In this document: in pieces, positions 31,113 to 38,083 of the stretch
Layout of the letters: each line of letters opens with the position of its first letter
Numbering within the stretch: position 1 is the stretch's first letter
The notes under the pieces: generated by a model
What the model was told of the DNA's origin: nothing
The model's database searches: none
The model's input: only the letters and a program-made list of their open reading frames with translations
Position numbers and translations under genes: made by a program
DNA from: a virus
Length of the DNA stretch: 64,000 nucleotides
Direction: 5' to 3' (one strand)
IMG/VR virus record: IMGVR_UViG_3300032770_000002
Coordinates: 62,001 to 126,000 of that record

Positions 31113-31646
31113 ATGATTGACATTGGAGACAGGATAGAGTTTAACGCCCGTGGCCGAACCATCCAAGGAACGGTGACTGACGTCACGTTCACAAAGCGTG
31201 GTTCGCGCAACGCGCTTGTGCGGGCCTACAACCTCCACGTGCCGTCGACGCGCGTGCTCGTGGTCTTGCCCGATGACGGTGGTGGGGTGTGGAAAATTTC
31301 TGAGCAGAGCGCCAAGGTCATTGGAAAAGCCAAGGACCCAAGGGTGGCCCAGTCCAAGGCTGGTGAGATCATCAACCAGATCCACTCACAACGCTACCAA
31401 AGGGCTTCCCAGGGACGTGAGGCGGCCGCCAACGCAGGTTTTTATGACCTCAAGCCCGGTGACGCGATTGAGGTCAAATTCCGCGACCGTGGGTGGCAAC
31501 CAGCGTTCTTCGCCAAGTTGACGCACAACGGGAGAGTGGGCTTCACACTTGGAAAACCGGGTGAACGCGGCGAGCTGTGGACCGAGGAAGTCAGGTTCTC
31601 ACACCCGCAGTTCGTTCGCCGCCATGGAGGTTCTGAGCAGACATGA
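31113..31646 (+). CDS. Hypothetical protein with two SH3-like segments
   Basis: 177 aa. Two beta-rich regions, 'IEFNARGRTIQGTVTDVTFT' and 'GDAIEVKFRDRGWQPAFFAK', are separated by a helix 'AGEIINQIHSQRYQRASQGR'. Each resembles a small barrel domain. Function unknown. 4-bp overlap with the next gene. Confidence 0.55.
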   Translation: MIDIGDRIEFNARGRTIQGTVTDVTFTKRGSRNALVRAYNLHVPSTRVLVVLPDDGGGVWKISEQSAKVIGKAKDPRVAQSKAGEIINQIHSQRYQRASQGREAAANAGFYDLKPGDAIEVKFRDRGWQPAFFAKLTHNGRVGFTLGKPGERGELWTEEVRFSHPQFVRRHGGSEQT

Positions 31647-31957
31647 GTGGCCCGGTTAAAATCAAGACCTACGACGACACCCACAATGACCACTGTCCGA
31701 GTTGTGGAAACAAGGTCGACGCCGTCACATCAGTCGGCCCGAAAGGCGGCAAGTCTTACCCAGGAGCCATCACCATCTGCTTGAAGTGCGGTGAGGTCAT
31801 GAAGTTCGACGAGAATTTGAAGCTAGTGATGTTTCCACTGAATGAGTTGGTGAAGCTGTCACTAGACCAACGGCGCTTGCTTAACATTCTTCAACAATTC
31901 GTGAAAAACAATGCGAAAGAGCGATCTGATTCGGATTCTCAACGACATTCCGGGTGA
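31643..31957 (+). CDS. Small zinc-ribbon protein
   Basis: 104 aa. 'DHCPSCGNKVDAV' and 'TICLKCGEVMKF' form a C-x2-C pair typical of zinc ribbons (about 18-21 and 48-51). The C-terminus is helical. It overlaps the next gene by 47 bp. Nucleic-acid binding is possible. Confidence 0.6.
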   Translation: MSGPVKIKTYDDTHNDHCPSCGNKVDAVTSVGPKGGKSYPGAITICLKCGEVMKFDENLKLVMFPLNELVKLSLDQRRLLNILQQFVKNNAKERSDSDSQRHSG

Positions 31958-32153
31958 CCCTGAAATTGGGATGCCACACCCGGCGATTGTCGGGGCCTTA
32001 ACCACGTCCCTGCACGTCCACGAAGACCGTGCTGGCAAGAAGTCTGGTTTTGCTCCGACGGCGTTTCCGACTCTCTACCTTCAACGATACTACTCGACCG
32101 TCATCAAGAATGCCGCGCCAGTGATCATCCTCTCAACGTGGCCAAAAATTTAG
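31911..32153 (+). CDS. Small phage protein of the 'xLIxxLxxxPxDxE' type
   Basis: 80 aa. The start 'MRKSDLIRILNDIPGDPEIG' matches a very common opening of small phage proteins of unknown function. The stop codon TAG is the first triplet of a 9-bp hairpin. Confidence 0.55.
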   Translation: MRKSDLIRILNDIPGDPEIGMPHPAIVGALTTSLHVHEDRAGKKSGFAPTAFPTLYLQRYYSTVIKNAAPVIILSTWPKI

Positions 32154-32172
32154 CGGTGGTATGCCACCGCTA
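32151..32172. terminator. Perfect 9-bp hairpin over a gene junction
   Basis: TAGCGGTGG, loop TATG, CCACCGCTA. On the minus strand the stem is followed by an AATTTTT tract, which fits a terminator for leftward transcription. On the plus strand the loop carries a possible start codon (ATG 32161). Confidence 0.5.
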
Positions 32173-32181
32173 GTTAGCTTG

Positions 32182-32565
32182 ATGACACTCTCTGAGCGAA
32201 TGGTTGTCGTGATGCTTGGCAAGCCTGAAGTTGGCACGTGCCCATGTTGTAACAAGTCTGACCAAGAGCTCCGGCCATACGGGGAGAATGGGTCGATGAT
32301 TTGCCATGAGTGCGCAATGAAAGACGAGCAGGGCACGGCTAAACGCTTTGACGCCATCATTCAGCAAGCAGTCGCAGCCGCTGAACAGGCCGAACAAGGC
32401 CAAGAGCAACCTTCAATTGAGGACGTTCCGCACCCGCTTTTCAAGCAGGCTATTGAGCACCCGACGGATGTCTCGACCAAGATGATGCAAGACAGTATTT
32501 TTCGCTTAACCCACCCATTATTCGAAGTTCCATCTAAGAAAAGTGATCCTCCAGTAAATGGTTGA
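32182..32565 (+). CDS. Zinc-binding hypothetical protein
   Basis: 127 aa from ATG 32182; ATG 32161 in the hairpin loop is the alternative. A zinc motif 'GTCPCCNKSDQE' and 'MICHECAMKDEQ' (C-x2-C twice) lies at about 18-45. A Gln/Glu/Ala-rich helix and 'HPLFKQAIEHPTD' with a second 'HPLFEVPS' follow. Function unknown. Confidence 0.55.
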   Translation: MTLSERMVVVMLGKPEVGTCPCCNKSDQELRPYGENGSMICHECAMKDEQGTAKRFDAIIQQAVAAAEQAEQGQEQPSIEDVPHPLFKQAIEHPTDVSTKMMQDSIFRLTHPLFEVPSKKSDPPVNG

Positions 32566-32577
32566 TTCTACGTAGAC

Positions 32578-33291
32578 GTGAGATTTTATGTCTATGTGTT
32601 GATTGTTCGTCCTGGTGGCACCGTTTGCTACGTTGGTAAAGGGACCAAGAATCGGATGCACGTTCATCGTAAAGCCACATTTCAGACGTCTCGTCAAACC
32701 ATCAGTCTCTATCGCCGTCTTCGTGAGTTAATCATTTCTGGCAAAGATTTTGAACCGGTTAAGGTCTTTGAAAGTGACGATGAATTTAGGGCTTTGCAAG
32801 AAGAGAAACGCTTAATCGACATTTACGGATTAGACAATTTGTTTAATTCAACCAATGTTAACTGGGCCGTTGACTGGACCGAGGCTAGACGCCAAGCTAT
32901 TTCGCTTGGCGTCAAAAGATACGCGGAAAGATGTAGACAACTTTACGGTAAAGGAGTTTCACCCGAACATTCAATTGCAATCTCACGTGGTCACATTTAT
33001 AGAGTTCCAGTTAGTCAAGAAACACGCCAAAAGATGTCAATGTCTAGTCGCCATAAGCATTATCCGCGTAAGTTGCAGACACTCCCAATTAATCGAAAGC
33101 CAGTCAATTCAAAATCAAAGTTTAAAGGAGTGAGCTGGAATAAGCCACACTGTCGATGGGTGGCCAGGCTGTGGTCGCCTGAACTTCGAAAAAACCTTGT
33201 GCTTGGAAGTTCCAAAACTGAAACTATTGCGGCCACTATTTACGATGATGTTATTGAAAAACTATTTGGTTTGAGACCGAATCAAACATGA
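32578..33291 (+). CDS. GIY-YIG homing endonuclease with AP2-like domain
   Basis: 237 aa from GTG 32578. The N-terminal nuclease shows 'VYVLIVRPGGTVCYVGKGT' (the G-x-Y...Y-x-G core with substitutions) and a conserved 'EEKRLIDIYG' Glu. The centre has a NUMOD-like 'ISRGHIYRVPVSQETRQKMS'. The C-terminus has an AP2-like DNA-binding domain: 'SKFKGVSWNKPHCRWVARLW'. Such genes are selfish mobile nucleases. The coding sequence is richer in A+T than its neighbours, which supports recent entry. No intron boundary was recognised. Confidence 0.8.
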   Translation: MRFYVYVLIVRPGGTVCYVGKGTKNRMHVHRKATFQTSRQTISLYRRLRELIISGKDFEPVKVFESDDEFRALQEEKRLIDIYGLDNLFNSTNVNWAVDWTEARRQAISLGVKRYAERCRQLYGKGVSPEHSIAISRGHIYRVPVSQETRQKMSMSSRHKHYPRKLQTLPINRKPVNSKSKFKGVSWNKPHCRWVARLWSPELRKNLVLGSSKTETIAATIYDDVIEKLFGLRPNQT

Positions 33292-33647
33292 GCCGAGCCA
33301 AGGCCATAGTCGAAGAGGAGTTTTTTGCCAACTACCATGATTGGCAAGCTCGCATGGCTTTGCGCAACTTCATTGAGGAGCACATTGAAGATTTGGTTGA
33401 CCCGCCTTATGCTTTTGAAGGTTACGACGAGTTGGCCGAGTTGATGTGTGGGGTTAGGGCTGCCACACTCATTGAACAAGGCGTGATGAATGAACCGAGT
33501 CTTTTCGTAAACTTGCTTGTCGGCGGCATTGACCGGACGGAGCTAGTCAATGCCATTACGGCTGTGGCTGGCAAGATTGGCGGTGCCGACGGACAAGAGT
33601 TGCTGCGCAAGTTCGTTGGTCGCTCTTTGGAGGGTCCAAGTGAGTAA
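33288..33647 (+). CDS. Hypothetical protein (possible tag variant)
   Basis: 119 aa. The opening 'MSRAKAIVEEEFFANYHDW' may be a diverged form of the shared tag. The rest is helical ('ALRNFIEEHIEDLVDPPYAF', 'VNAITAVAGKIGGADGQELL'). Coupled to the endonuclease gene by ATGA. Function unknown. Confidence 0.5.
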   Translation: MSRAKAIVEEEFFANYHDWQARMALRNFIEEHIEDLVDPPYAFEGYDELAELMCGVRAATLIEQGVMNEPSLFVNLLVGGIDRTELVNAITAVAGKIGGADGQELLRKFVGRSLEGPSE

Positions 33648-33987
33648 TTGGAAAGGCATCAACTTCAGGAAGATCGTTGAGAATGCCTTGACGGTCCTTG
33701 TGACGTCGGTGTTTCTTGGTGCCGGAGTCATCGTGTGGAATGGGGCGACAACGGTTGACCAGCGAGTCAGGTCCACTGAAGACGGTTTAAAGTCGTTGAT
33801 CGACAACCTCTCGACCAAATTATCAAGCTATGAAGTCCAACTCCAGGCCCAGAGCAACCAGCTAGCCGAAGTCTACGCTGAAGTCAAGCGGTTGCACCCG
33901 ACTCACACTTACACCAACGCCCCGCGTGAGTTTATGCAACAGCGTGCCGTCGAACAGGACATTCGACGGCAACTGTTGAAGAAGTAG
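33640..33987 (+). CDS. Membrane-anchored coiled-coil protein (possible spanin-like)
   Basis: 115 aa from GTG 33640. One membrane segment 'ALTVLVTSVFLGAGVIVW' (about 15-33) is followed by a coiled-coil-like region 'LKSLIDNLSTKLSSYEVQLQ'. This layout fits an inner-membrane spanin subunit or another lysis accessory. A holin-like gene converges on it from the minus strand. The assignment is tentative. Confidence 0.45.
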   Translation: MSNWKGINFRKIVENALTVLVTSVFLGAGVIVWNGATTVDQRVRSTEDGLKSLIDNLSTKLSSYEVQLQAQSNQLAEVYAEVKRLHPTHTYTNAPREFMQQRAVEQDIRRQLLKK

Positions 33988-33991
33988 CGCG

Positions 33992-34450
33992 TCACGCTGG
34001 TGGTGCCGGAGGTGGTTGCGGAGGCTGAATTGGTTGCGGTGCGGGCGGGGTCGCCTTTGACGCAAAATACTGGCGCAGTTGGTCGATGACCTCGCGCACG
34101 CCAACGCCAGCGGCTCCACACATCGCCCCTAATTGCCAGCTGCTTGCCGGCATCTTGCCCGCTTCGGCTATGAGCCAGTTGGCCAACACGCCAAGCATCG
34201 GGGCCACAATCGGCCAGATGGTGCCTGAGATGTTCACGTTAACCTTAGACGCGGCCCACTTAATCCCGGCGATGACGAGTGGGACGATGGCGATGATGAG
34301 TGCATTCCACATCCCGACCATGCCCAAGATGTCTGGGTTGGCCGGTGGCATAGGTGGCGCGTTGGTTCCTGGCGTGTTGGTCTGAGCGACTGCCCAGCAA
34401 GTGGACAACGTAAGCAACATCACGAACGCTACGAATCGTTTCGTTTTCAT
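33992..34450 (-). CDS. Exported membrane protein, holin-like (tentative)
   Basis: 152 aa. A signal peptide 'MKTKRFVAFVMLLTLSTCWA' ends near AVAQ. Two hydrophobic helices follow: 'NALIIAIVPLVIAGIKWAAS' (about 50-68) and 'IWPIVAPMLGVLANWLIAEA' (about 78-97). The C-terminus is Pro-rich. Size and two helices are compatible with a holin or a similar membrane protein; a cleavable signal is unusual for one. It follows a Tat-signal gene on the same strand. Confidence 0.45.
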   Translation of the reverse strand: MKTKRFVAFVMLLTLSTCWAVAQTNTPGTNAPPMPPANPDILGMVGMWNALIIAIVPLVIAGIKWAASKVNVNISGTIWPIVAPMLGVLANWLIAEAGKMPASSWQLGAMCGAAGVGVREVIDQLRQYFASKATPPAPQPIQPPQPPPAPPA

Positions 34451-34453
34451 GGT

Positions 34454-34981
34454 TTACGTATCAACTTTTGCGAGTAAGCTCGGCCAGTCAACAATTTCTC
34501 CTTTGACGTGACGCAGTCGGATGTCATTTGAGGTCGGTGACGGTTTTTCGACTGAGATGTAAAAGGCATTTTCAGCAAGATTTCGGTCGTAAACCACCGT
34601 GTGGTAAATTAAGGTTCCTAAAATGGCTCGCCCTTGGTCATCGGCTTCGAAGAGTCCATCCTTGCACTTCGCATAGACCATATGCGGCAAGGACATAGTG
34701 ACAACTCTCGCTTGGTTGCCAACAATGAGCAACACCTTTTCTTGAGTAAAATCACGGTTGAGCAGACCGCTCCCTGATTCGACGGCATCGATGAAACTGA
34801 ACTTGTGAGTCTGATAACAAATTCCTGGAGGAACAGTTGCTGACCACTGGACGGTCCCACAGCATCGACTGTCAGGGCTAACGCCTCCAGCTCTTGGCCA
34901 AGGTTGACTAGGAAGGACGTGGTCGGCTGTTGTCGCGATTGCCACGAATCCAAAAGCTTTAAGAGCATCACGACGGTTCAT
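34454..34981 (-). CDS. Tat-signal exported protein of unknown function
   Basis: 175 aa from ATG 34981. The leader 'MNRRDALKAFGFVAIATTA' has the twin Arg and a hydrophobic stretch. The mature part has several Cys ('SRCCGTVQW', 'GICYQ') and beta-rich segments ('QEKVLLIVGNQARVVTMSLP'). The chosen start is supported by a GTTCT element exactly 7 nt upstream. It is the second Tat substrate of the window and is not clearly similar to the one at 7072. Confidence 0.65.
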   Translation of the reverse strand: MNRRDALKAFGFVAIATTADHVLPSQPWPRAGGVSPDSRCCGTVQWSATVPPGICYQTHKFSFIDAVESGSGLLNRDFTQEKVLLIVGNQARVVTMSLPHMVYAKCKDGLFEADDQGRAILGTLIYHTVVYDRNLAENAFYISVEKPSPTSNDIRLRHVKGEIVDWPSLLAKVDT

Positions 34982-34988
34982 ACGAATA

Positions 34989-34993
34989 AGAAC
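34989..34993 (-). promoter_or_regulatory. GTTCT promoter candidate (N7 before ATG)
   Basis: The minus strand reads TTAGTTCT, then seven bases, then ATG 34981. The fixed spacing predicts a leaderless mRNA for the Tat-signal gene. Confidence 0.45.
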
Positions 34994-35562
34994 TAAGCAT
35001 TGCGCCACCGGCCATCTGAAAGAGACTCGATAGCTGGTGGCTTTTTCACGAACATCCTCCTTCTGGACCGTTTTTGTTTCTCCCTTTTCGGACGAACTGG
35101 GTAGCCGTTAGGGTGTGGGTTTGAAGGCAGCAAAACCGGCGGTTTCGTCGCAATCGACGAACCCCGTAAGAGGACTGTCCTATCAACTAGATGATGGTTA
35201 GATGATGGTTCAAGGGCTGTCACGTGATGACAGCCCAGGCTGACACCCTGGTGGCAGCCCACCTCCACATGGGCTGTCTTGGTGACAGCCCACCTCTTTA
35301 GTCTGTAGGAATTTGATTCTTGTGAACCGTTTTTTCGAAGTGAATGATTGACTTCGATCCAACCGAGTTCGGCCATGGACTTAAGTCGACGTTCAACCGT
35401 TCGTCGAGAAACTTTGGATTTTTTGGTTATGATTTTAAGTCCAGGCCAACATTCCCCTTTGTCATTTGCGTGATCGGCTAAAATAAGAAGGATAAGGAGA
35501 TCGGATTGATCGTGGATATTTTCGGCATCAGCCCAGACGGCTGACATTAGTTGGATGCTCAT
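34993..35562 (-). CDS. Helix-turn-helix protein, replication-initiator-like
   Basis: 189 aa. The N-terminal 90 residues look like the winged-helix domain of phage replication initiators and HTH_36 proteins: 'SDLLILLILADHANDKGECW', then 'TKKSKVSRRTVERRLKSMAE' (recognition helix), then 'LGWIEVNHSLRKNG'. The C-terminal half is basic and unstructured ('RPKREKQKRSRRRMFVKKPP'). The middle of the gene holds a dense cluster of inverted repeats (35214-35292), a layout like lambda O with ori inside the gene. This suggests origin binding but is not proven. Confidence 0.6.
   Translation of the reverse strand: MSIQLMSAVWADAENIHDQSDLLILLILADHANDKGECWPGLKIITKKSKVSRRTVERRLKSMAELGWIEVNHSLRKNGSQESNSYRLKRWAVTKTAHVEVGCHQGVSLGCHHVTALEPSSNHHLVDRTVLLRGSSIATKPPVLLPSNPHPNGYPVRPKREKQKRSRRRMFVKKPPAIESLSDGRWRNA
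35189..35292. repeat. Iteron-like repeat cluster inside the initiator-like gene
   Basis: TG(A/G)CAGCCC occurs in both orientations: GGGCTGTCA at 35214-35222, TGACAGCCC at 35228-35236, TGGCAGCCC at 35252-35260, GGGCTGTC at 35271-35278 and TGACAGCCC at 35283-35291. Two near-perfect hairpins result (35214-35236 and 35270-35292). A tandem TAGATGATGGT pair lies just left (about 35189-35210). It could be a replication origin or a self-regulatory operator. Confidence 0.6.
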
Positions 35563-35606
35563 AATCTGTCATGAAATTTCGTAGCGGACTTTGTTTAGAA
35601 AGAGTC

Positions 35607-35697
35607 GGCGAGCAGATTGCTCCACTCGCCGGGCACAGGCACTAGTGGCCCGTTGACCGCAAAGAGTTGGGACCTCGTGGTCCGAAGGCCGCGGTCC
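35607..35697. ncRNA. Possible structured RNA in a 230-bp gap
   Basis: The gap 35563-35796 has no convincing gene. It contains successive stems: GGCGAG (35607-35612) with CTCGCC (35625-35630), GGGC (35631-35634) with GCCC (35648-35651), and GGACC-TCGT-GGTCC (35670-35683), followed by GGCCGCGGTCC. Strand and boundaries are unknown. It lies upstream of promoter P4 and upstream of the initiator-like gene on the other strand. Confidence 0.35.
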
Positions 35698-35796
35698 TAA
35701 GAGCATGGCCTGCGCTCAGCAGAACACCGACAGGTTTTTCGACATCGTGCATTGTTTTGTAAACAGATTTGTCGCCAGGCACGATTAAAATTTTTG

Positions 35797-35825
35797 TTTA
35801 CAAAATCACGTTGGCGTGGTATATT
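35797..35825 (+). promoter_or_regulatory. Sigma70-like promoter P4 (TTTACA-17-TATATT)
   Basis: TTTACA (35797-35802), 17-bp spacer containing the palindrome CACGTTGGCGTG, TATATT (35820-35825). ATG 35832 begins 7 nt after the -10 box, which predicts a leaderless mRNA. Confidence 0.75.
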
Positions 35826-35831
35826 TCTGGC

Positions 35832-36035
35832 ATGAATGAAGACGAAGTCAGGCTTCTCCTTGAGCAGCATGGCCTGCGATTTCACAAACGCTCGAACGGG
35901 CTGGTCGTCGTTTCAGGGCAACCGGCCTTAGACACATTGGTGAAGGCCGTCAACGCGGCGATTGAACGGACGCTTCGCGCTGATGCCAGCTCGAACCTTT
36001 CACACATTATGGCTCGATTGCAAAATTTTCCGTAA
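35832..36035 (+). CDS. Small HicA/YcfA-like or hypothetical protein
   Basis: 67 aa from ATG 35832. 'DEVRLLLEQHGLRFHKRSNG' with 'LVVVSGQPALDTLVKAVNAA' gives a helix-strand-strand-helix pattern somewhat like small RNA-binding folds, but the conserved HicA features are not clear. First gene after promoter P4. Function unknown. Confidence 0.5.
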   Translation: MNEDEVRLLLEQHGLRFHKRSNGLVVVSGQPALDTLVKAVNAAIERTLRADASSNLSHIMARLQNFP

Positions 36036-36046
36036 AGTCAAACCGC

Positions 36047-36523
36047 ATGAAATCCAACGACGTCAGTGCCAGAACGGGTGTGGTTATCTCAATGAAAACA
36101 TTAACGGACATCTGCAGCAAGCTTGTGACCGCACTGCGTGACGTTAGAGCCCGCCTGCCGTTGGATGGCGCTGACAAGGTGCAATACGTGCAGGAGGTGC
36201 TTGACAGGGCCGACCGCGTCGTTGACGACTCGAAGATGTTCCTCGAGGCAAGAAAGAAGGTCATGACCTTCCGTGAGTTTTTCGACTCCCACTTTGCGAC
36301 GGCTTCGGCTTGGTGCGTCATCACCATCAAGCACCCAAACTTGGCCGCTTGCTCCGCCATCGTGCTCCAGTGGGAGCCGAGCAACTACAAGTGGTATCGG
36401 CCAAATCCAATTGAAGGCCGCGAGGAGTGCGGCTCTTACGACAGCATCGGCCCAATCCCCGAATATGGCGGCATCAAAGGTGAGGTCGAAGGAATTCGCG
36501 TTCTCGTTTCTGACATTGTCTGA
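36047..36523 (+). CDS. Hypothetical protein
   Basis: 158 aa. N-terminal helices ('LTDICSKLVTALRDVRARLP', 'VQYVQEVLDRADRVVDDSKM') are followed by a beta part 'AWCVITIKHPNLAACSAIVL' with 'GSYDSIGPIPEYGGIKGEVE'. Met16 is an alternative start. In the P4 transcript. Function unknown. Confidence 0.55.
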   Translation: MKSNDVSARTGVVISMKTLTDICSKLVTALRDVRARLPLDGADKVQYVQEVLDRADRVVDDSKMFLEARKKVMTFREFFDSHFATASAWCVITIKHPNLAACSAIVLQWEPSNYKWYRPNPIEGREECGSYDSIGPIPEYGGIKGEVEGIRVLVSDIV

Positions 36524-36546
36524 CCACCAACAAAAAGGAAAATAGT

Positions 36547-36759
36547 ATGATGAAGTTCATCGCAGTCTGCCTCGACGTCCTTGTCCAGGCCCAAAAGGAA
36601 GGCGCCTCCATGCGCGACCTCTACAAGATCGCTCAAGCCGCTGACATGCCGAAAGGCCCGTTTAGCACCTTCTGCACCTACTACTGGACCATTCGCAAGA
36701 TGCCGGCCAAGCGGCGCAAGGACATCCTGAAGCCGAAGATGGAAGTGGTCAGGGATTGA
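36547..36759 (+). CDS. Small hypothetical protein
   Basis: 70 aa, preceded by AAAAGGAAAA as a ribosome-binding site. It is helical: 'FIAVCLDVLVQAQKEGASMR', then 'FSTFCTYYWTIRKMPAKRRK'. Followed closely by the structured element at 36766. Confidence 0.55.
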   Translation: MMKFIAVCLDVLVQAQKEGASMRDLYKIAQAADMPKGPFSTFCTYYWTIRKMPAKRRKDILKPKMEVVRD

Positions 36760-36765
36760 ATTTTA

Positions 36766-36849
36766 GGGAGCGCGCGTTCCGCCGTGATCCCACAATCCCG
36801 GACCCGCCGTTGGCGAGCTAGCCGGGCTTCACAAAGGAACCGCGCTCCC
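36766..36849 (+). ncRNA. Compact three-stem RNA-like element, possibly a terminator
   Basis: An outer stem pairs GGGAGCGCGCGTTCC (36766-36780) with GGAACCGCGCTCCC (36836-36849), one bulge. Inside, CCCGG (36797-36801) pairs with CCGGG (36822-36826), and CGCC-GTT-GGCG (36805-36815) forms the inner hairpin. GCTCTTTTG follows, so termination is possible. It lacks a T-loop and anticodon layout, so it is not a standard tRNA. Confidence 0.45.
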
Positions 36850-36869
36850 GCTCTTTTGAGATACACCCA

Positions 36870-37343
36870 ATGAACAAGGACAAGTGCCCAAAGTGTGGCG
36901 GAACTGGCCAACTTTTACAGGATGAGGTCGACATTGGAGTCGGCATGCAGCGAGTGACCACCGGCTTTGAGTGCGACACCTGTGGCCAAATTTCATATTG
37001 CTCGTCATGCGGCGCGTGGGACTTTCAACCGCACGCCAAGTGGTGTGCTGCCAAGGTGGACGACGTGGATGAAAAATTGGTCCGCGAGATGGTCCTCTTT
37101 GCGTGGGTCGGCGAGGACGAAATGGGCAGCGGTGAGTTCGGCTTAAAGCAAGGATTGACCCAACTCGGACTCATTCCACTCGTCGCCTGCAAGGAAGGCA
37201 AGATAGACCAGCTTACCTTGATCGAGCAGTTGAAAAATCAAGCCAAGCTCTTTAAGAAGACCATTCGCCTCGCCAAGTTCAAGTTCGACTCAATCGAAAT
37301 TACCATCACGCCTGACGGAGCGGCGCAGCGAACTGACAGTTAG
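36870..37343 (+). CDS. Zinc-binding protein with three C-x2-C motifs
   Basis: 157 aa. The N-terminus has CPKC (6-9), CDTC (about 35) and CSSC (about 44), plus 'HAKWC', giving one or two zinc sites. The C-terminal half is a helix-rich domain ending 'AKFKFDSIEITITPDG'. Function unknown. Near-butt junction with the next gene. Confidence 0.6.
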   Translation: MNKDKCPKCGGTGQLLQDEVDIGVGMQRVTTGFECDTCGQISYCSSCGAWDFQPHAKWCAAKVDDVDEKLVREMVLFAWVGEDEMGSGEFGLKQGLTQLGLIPLVACKEGKIDQLTLIEQLKNQAKLFKKTIRLAKFKFDSIEITITPDGAAQRTDS

Positions 37344-37346
37344 GCT

Positions 37347-37832
37347 GTGAAATCGCGTTCGCTTATCGACGCACTGGTGTTCAACAACCCGTCCGACCTT
37401 GTGTCGATGACGGAGTCGTTTGACCTTCATCCAAAAAATGACTCGTCAAGATTCAGTGTTTCGAGTTGGGTGTGGAAGGCCCTGCTGTGGGTGATCGAGA
37501 GTTCGGCCGCGCTCGCTGGGCTCGCCATTGACTTTGACTACTGGGACTCCAATGACAACCGCGGACTAGGAACCCAGGCCGAGTGCGATGAACTGGCCGA
37601 CGCCATTGAAAAGTTTATTCGCGGCCGGTCAGATGACTTCGTCTTTCACCGCCCATTCAGTGAGGGTGAAAAGCAAAGCATCGTCTTGATGCTCATCAAC
37701 AGCACCGGGTCAACGCAAGCTGACGCTGAGGACTTTGTTCGGCGTGAGACAAAACACTACGTCGTTGACGTCGCGACGATTCGCGAGTTCATCGCATTCC
37801 TACGCCAGTGCGGCGGCTTCGAAATCGGCTGA
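37347..37832 (+). CDS. Hypothetical protein with N-terminal tag
   Basis: 161 aa from GTG 37347. It begins 'MKSRSLIDALVFNNPSDLVS', a form of the shared tag. A segment 'WKALLWVIESSAALAGLAID' is hydrophobic but short for a membrane helix. The rest is acidic and helical ('AECDELADAIEKFIRGRSDD'). Its stop overlaps the next start. Confidence 0.6.
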   Translation: MKSRSLIDALVFNNPSDLVSMTESFDLHPKNDSSRFSVSSWVWKALLWVIESSAALAGLAIDFDYWDSNDNRGLGTQAECDELADAIEKFIRGRSDDFVFHRPFSEGEKQSIVLMLINSTGSTQADAEDFVRRETKHYVVDVATIREFIAFLRQCGGFEIG

Positions 37833-38083
37833 TGAAGGCGTGGCACTTATACATTGTCCGGTGTGTGGACAACTCGCTTTACACAGGCATCACGACTGAC
37901 GTGGCCCGCCGAGTCGTGGAGCACAACACGTCGCCACGTGGCGCCCGCTACACGCGGTCAAGGCGGCCGGTAGAGCTGGTGTGGAAGAGCCTTGGCGTTG
38001 AGCGGTCATTTGCGGCCAAGGCAGAAGCGAAGTTTAAGACCTACTCGAAGCGGCAGAAAGAGGAATTTCTGAAGATGCTATGA
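37832..38083 (+). CDS. GIY-YIG nuclease-like protein (UPF0213/YhbQ type)
   Basis: 83 aa from ATG 37832. 'HLYIVRCVDNSLYTGITTDV' is the Y-I/Y-T-G core, followed by 'ARRVVEHNTSPRGARYTRSR' and 'RSFAAKAEAKFKTYSKRQKE' with the conserved Glu. This matches the small stand-alone GIY-YIG family. DNA cleavage or repair is likely; the exact role is unknown. Coupled to the amidoligase gene. Confidence 0.8.
   Translation: MKAWHLYIVRCVDNSLYTGITTDVARRVVEHNTSPRGARYTRSRRPVELVWKSLGVERSFAAKAEAKFKTYSKRQKEEFLKML

Noticed and set aside
32578-33291. Group I intron around the GIY-YIG gene
   Set aside because: The flanking genes are complete and coupled by short overlaps, so there is no split gene to indicate an intron.
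35214-35292. CRISPR array
   Set aside because: The repeats are only 8-10 bp, occur in both orientations, are irregularly spaced and lie within a coding gene. No repeat-spacer pattern was found anywhere.
35750-35780. Leftward TTTACA promoter for the initiator-like gene
   Set aside because: A minus-strand TTTACA is present, but no acceptable -10 box occurs 16-18 bp downstream.
36766-36849. tRNA gene
   Set aside because: The outer stem resembles an acceptor stem, but it is too long and there is no T-loop GTTC, D-loop or anticodon arm in either orientation. No other tRNA was recognised in the window.
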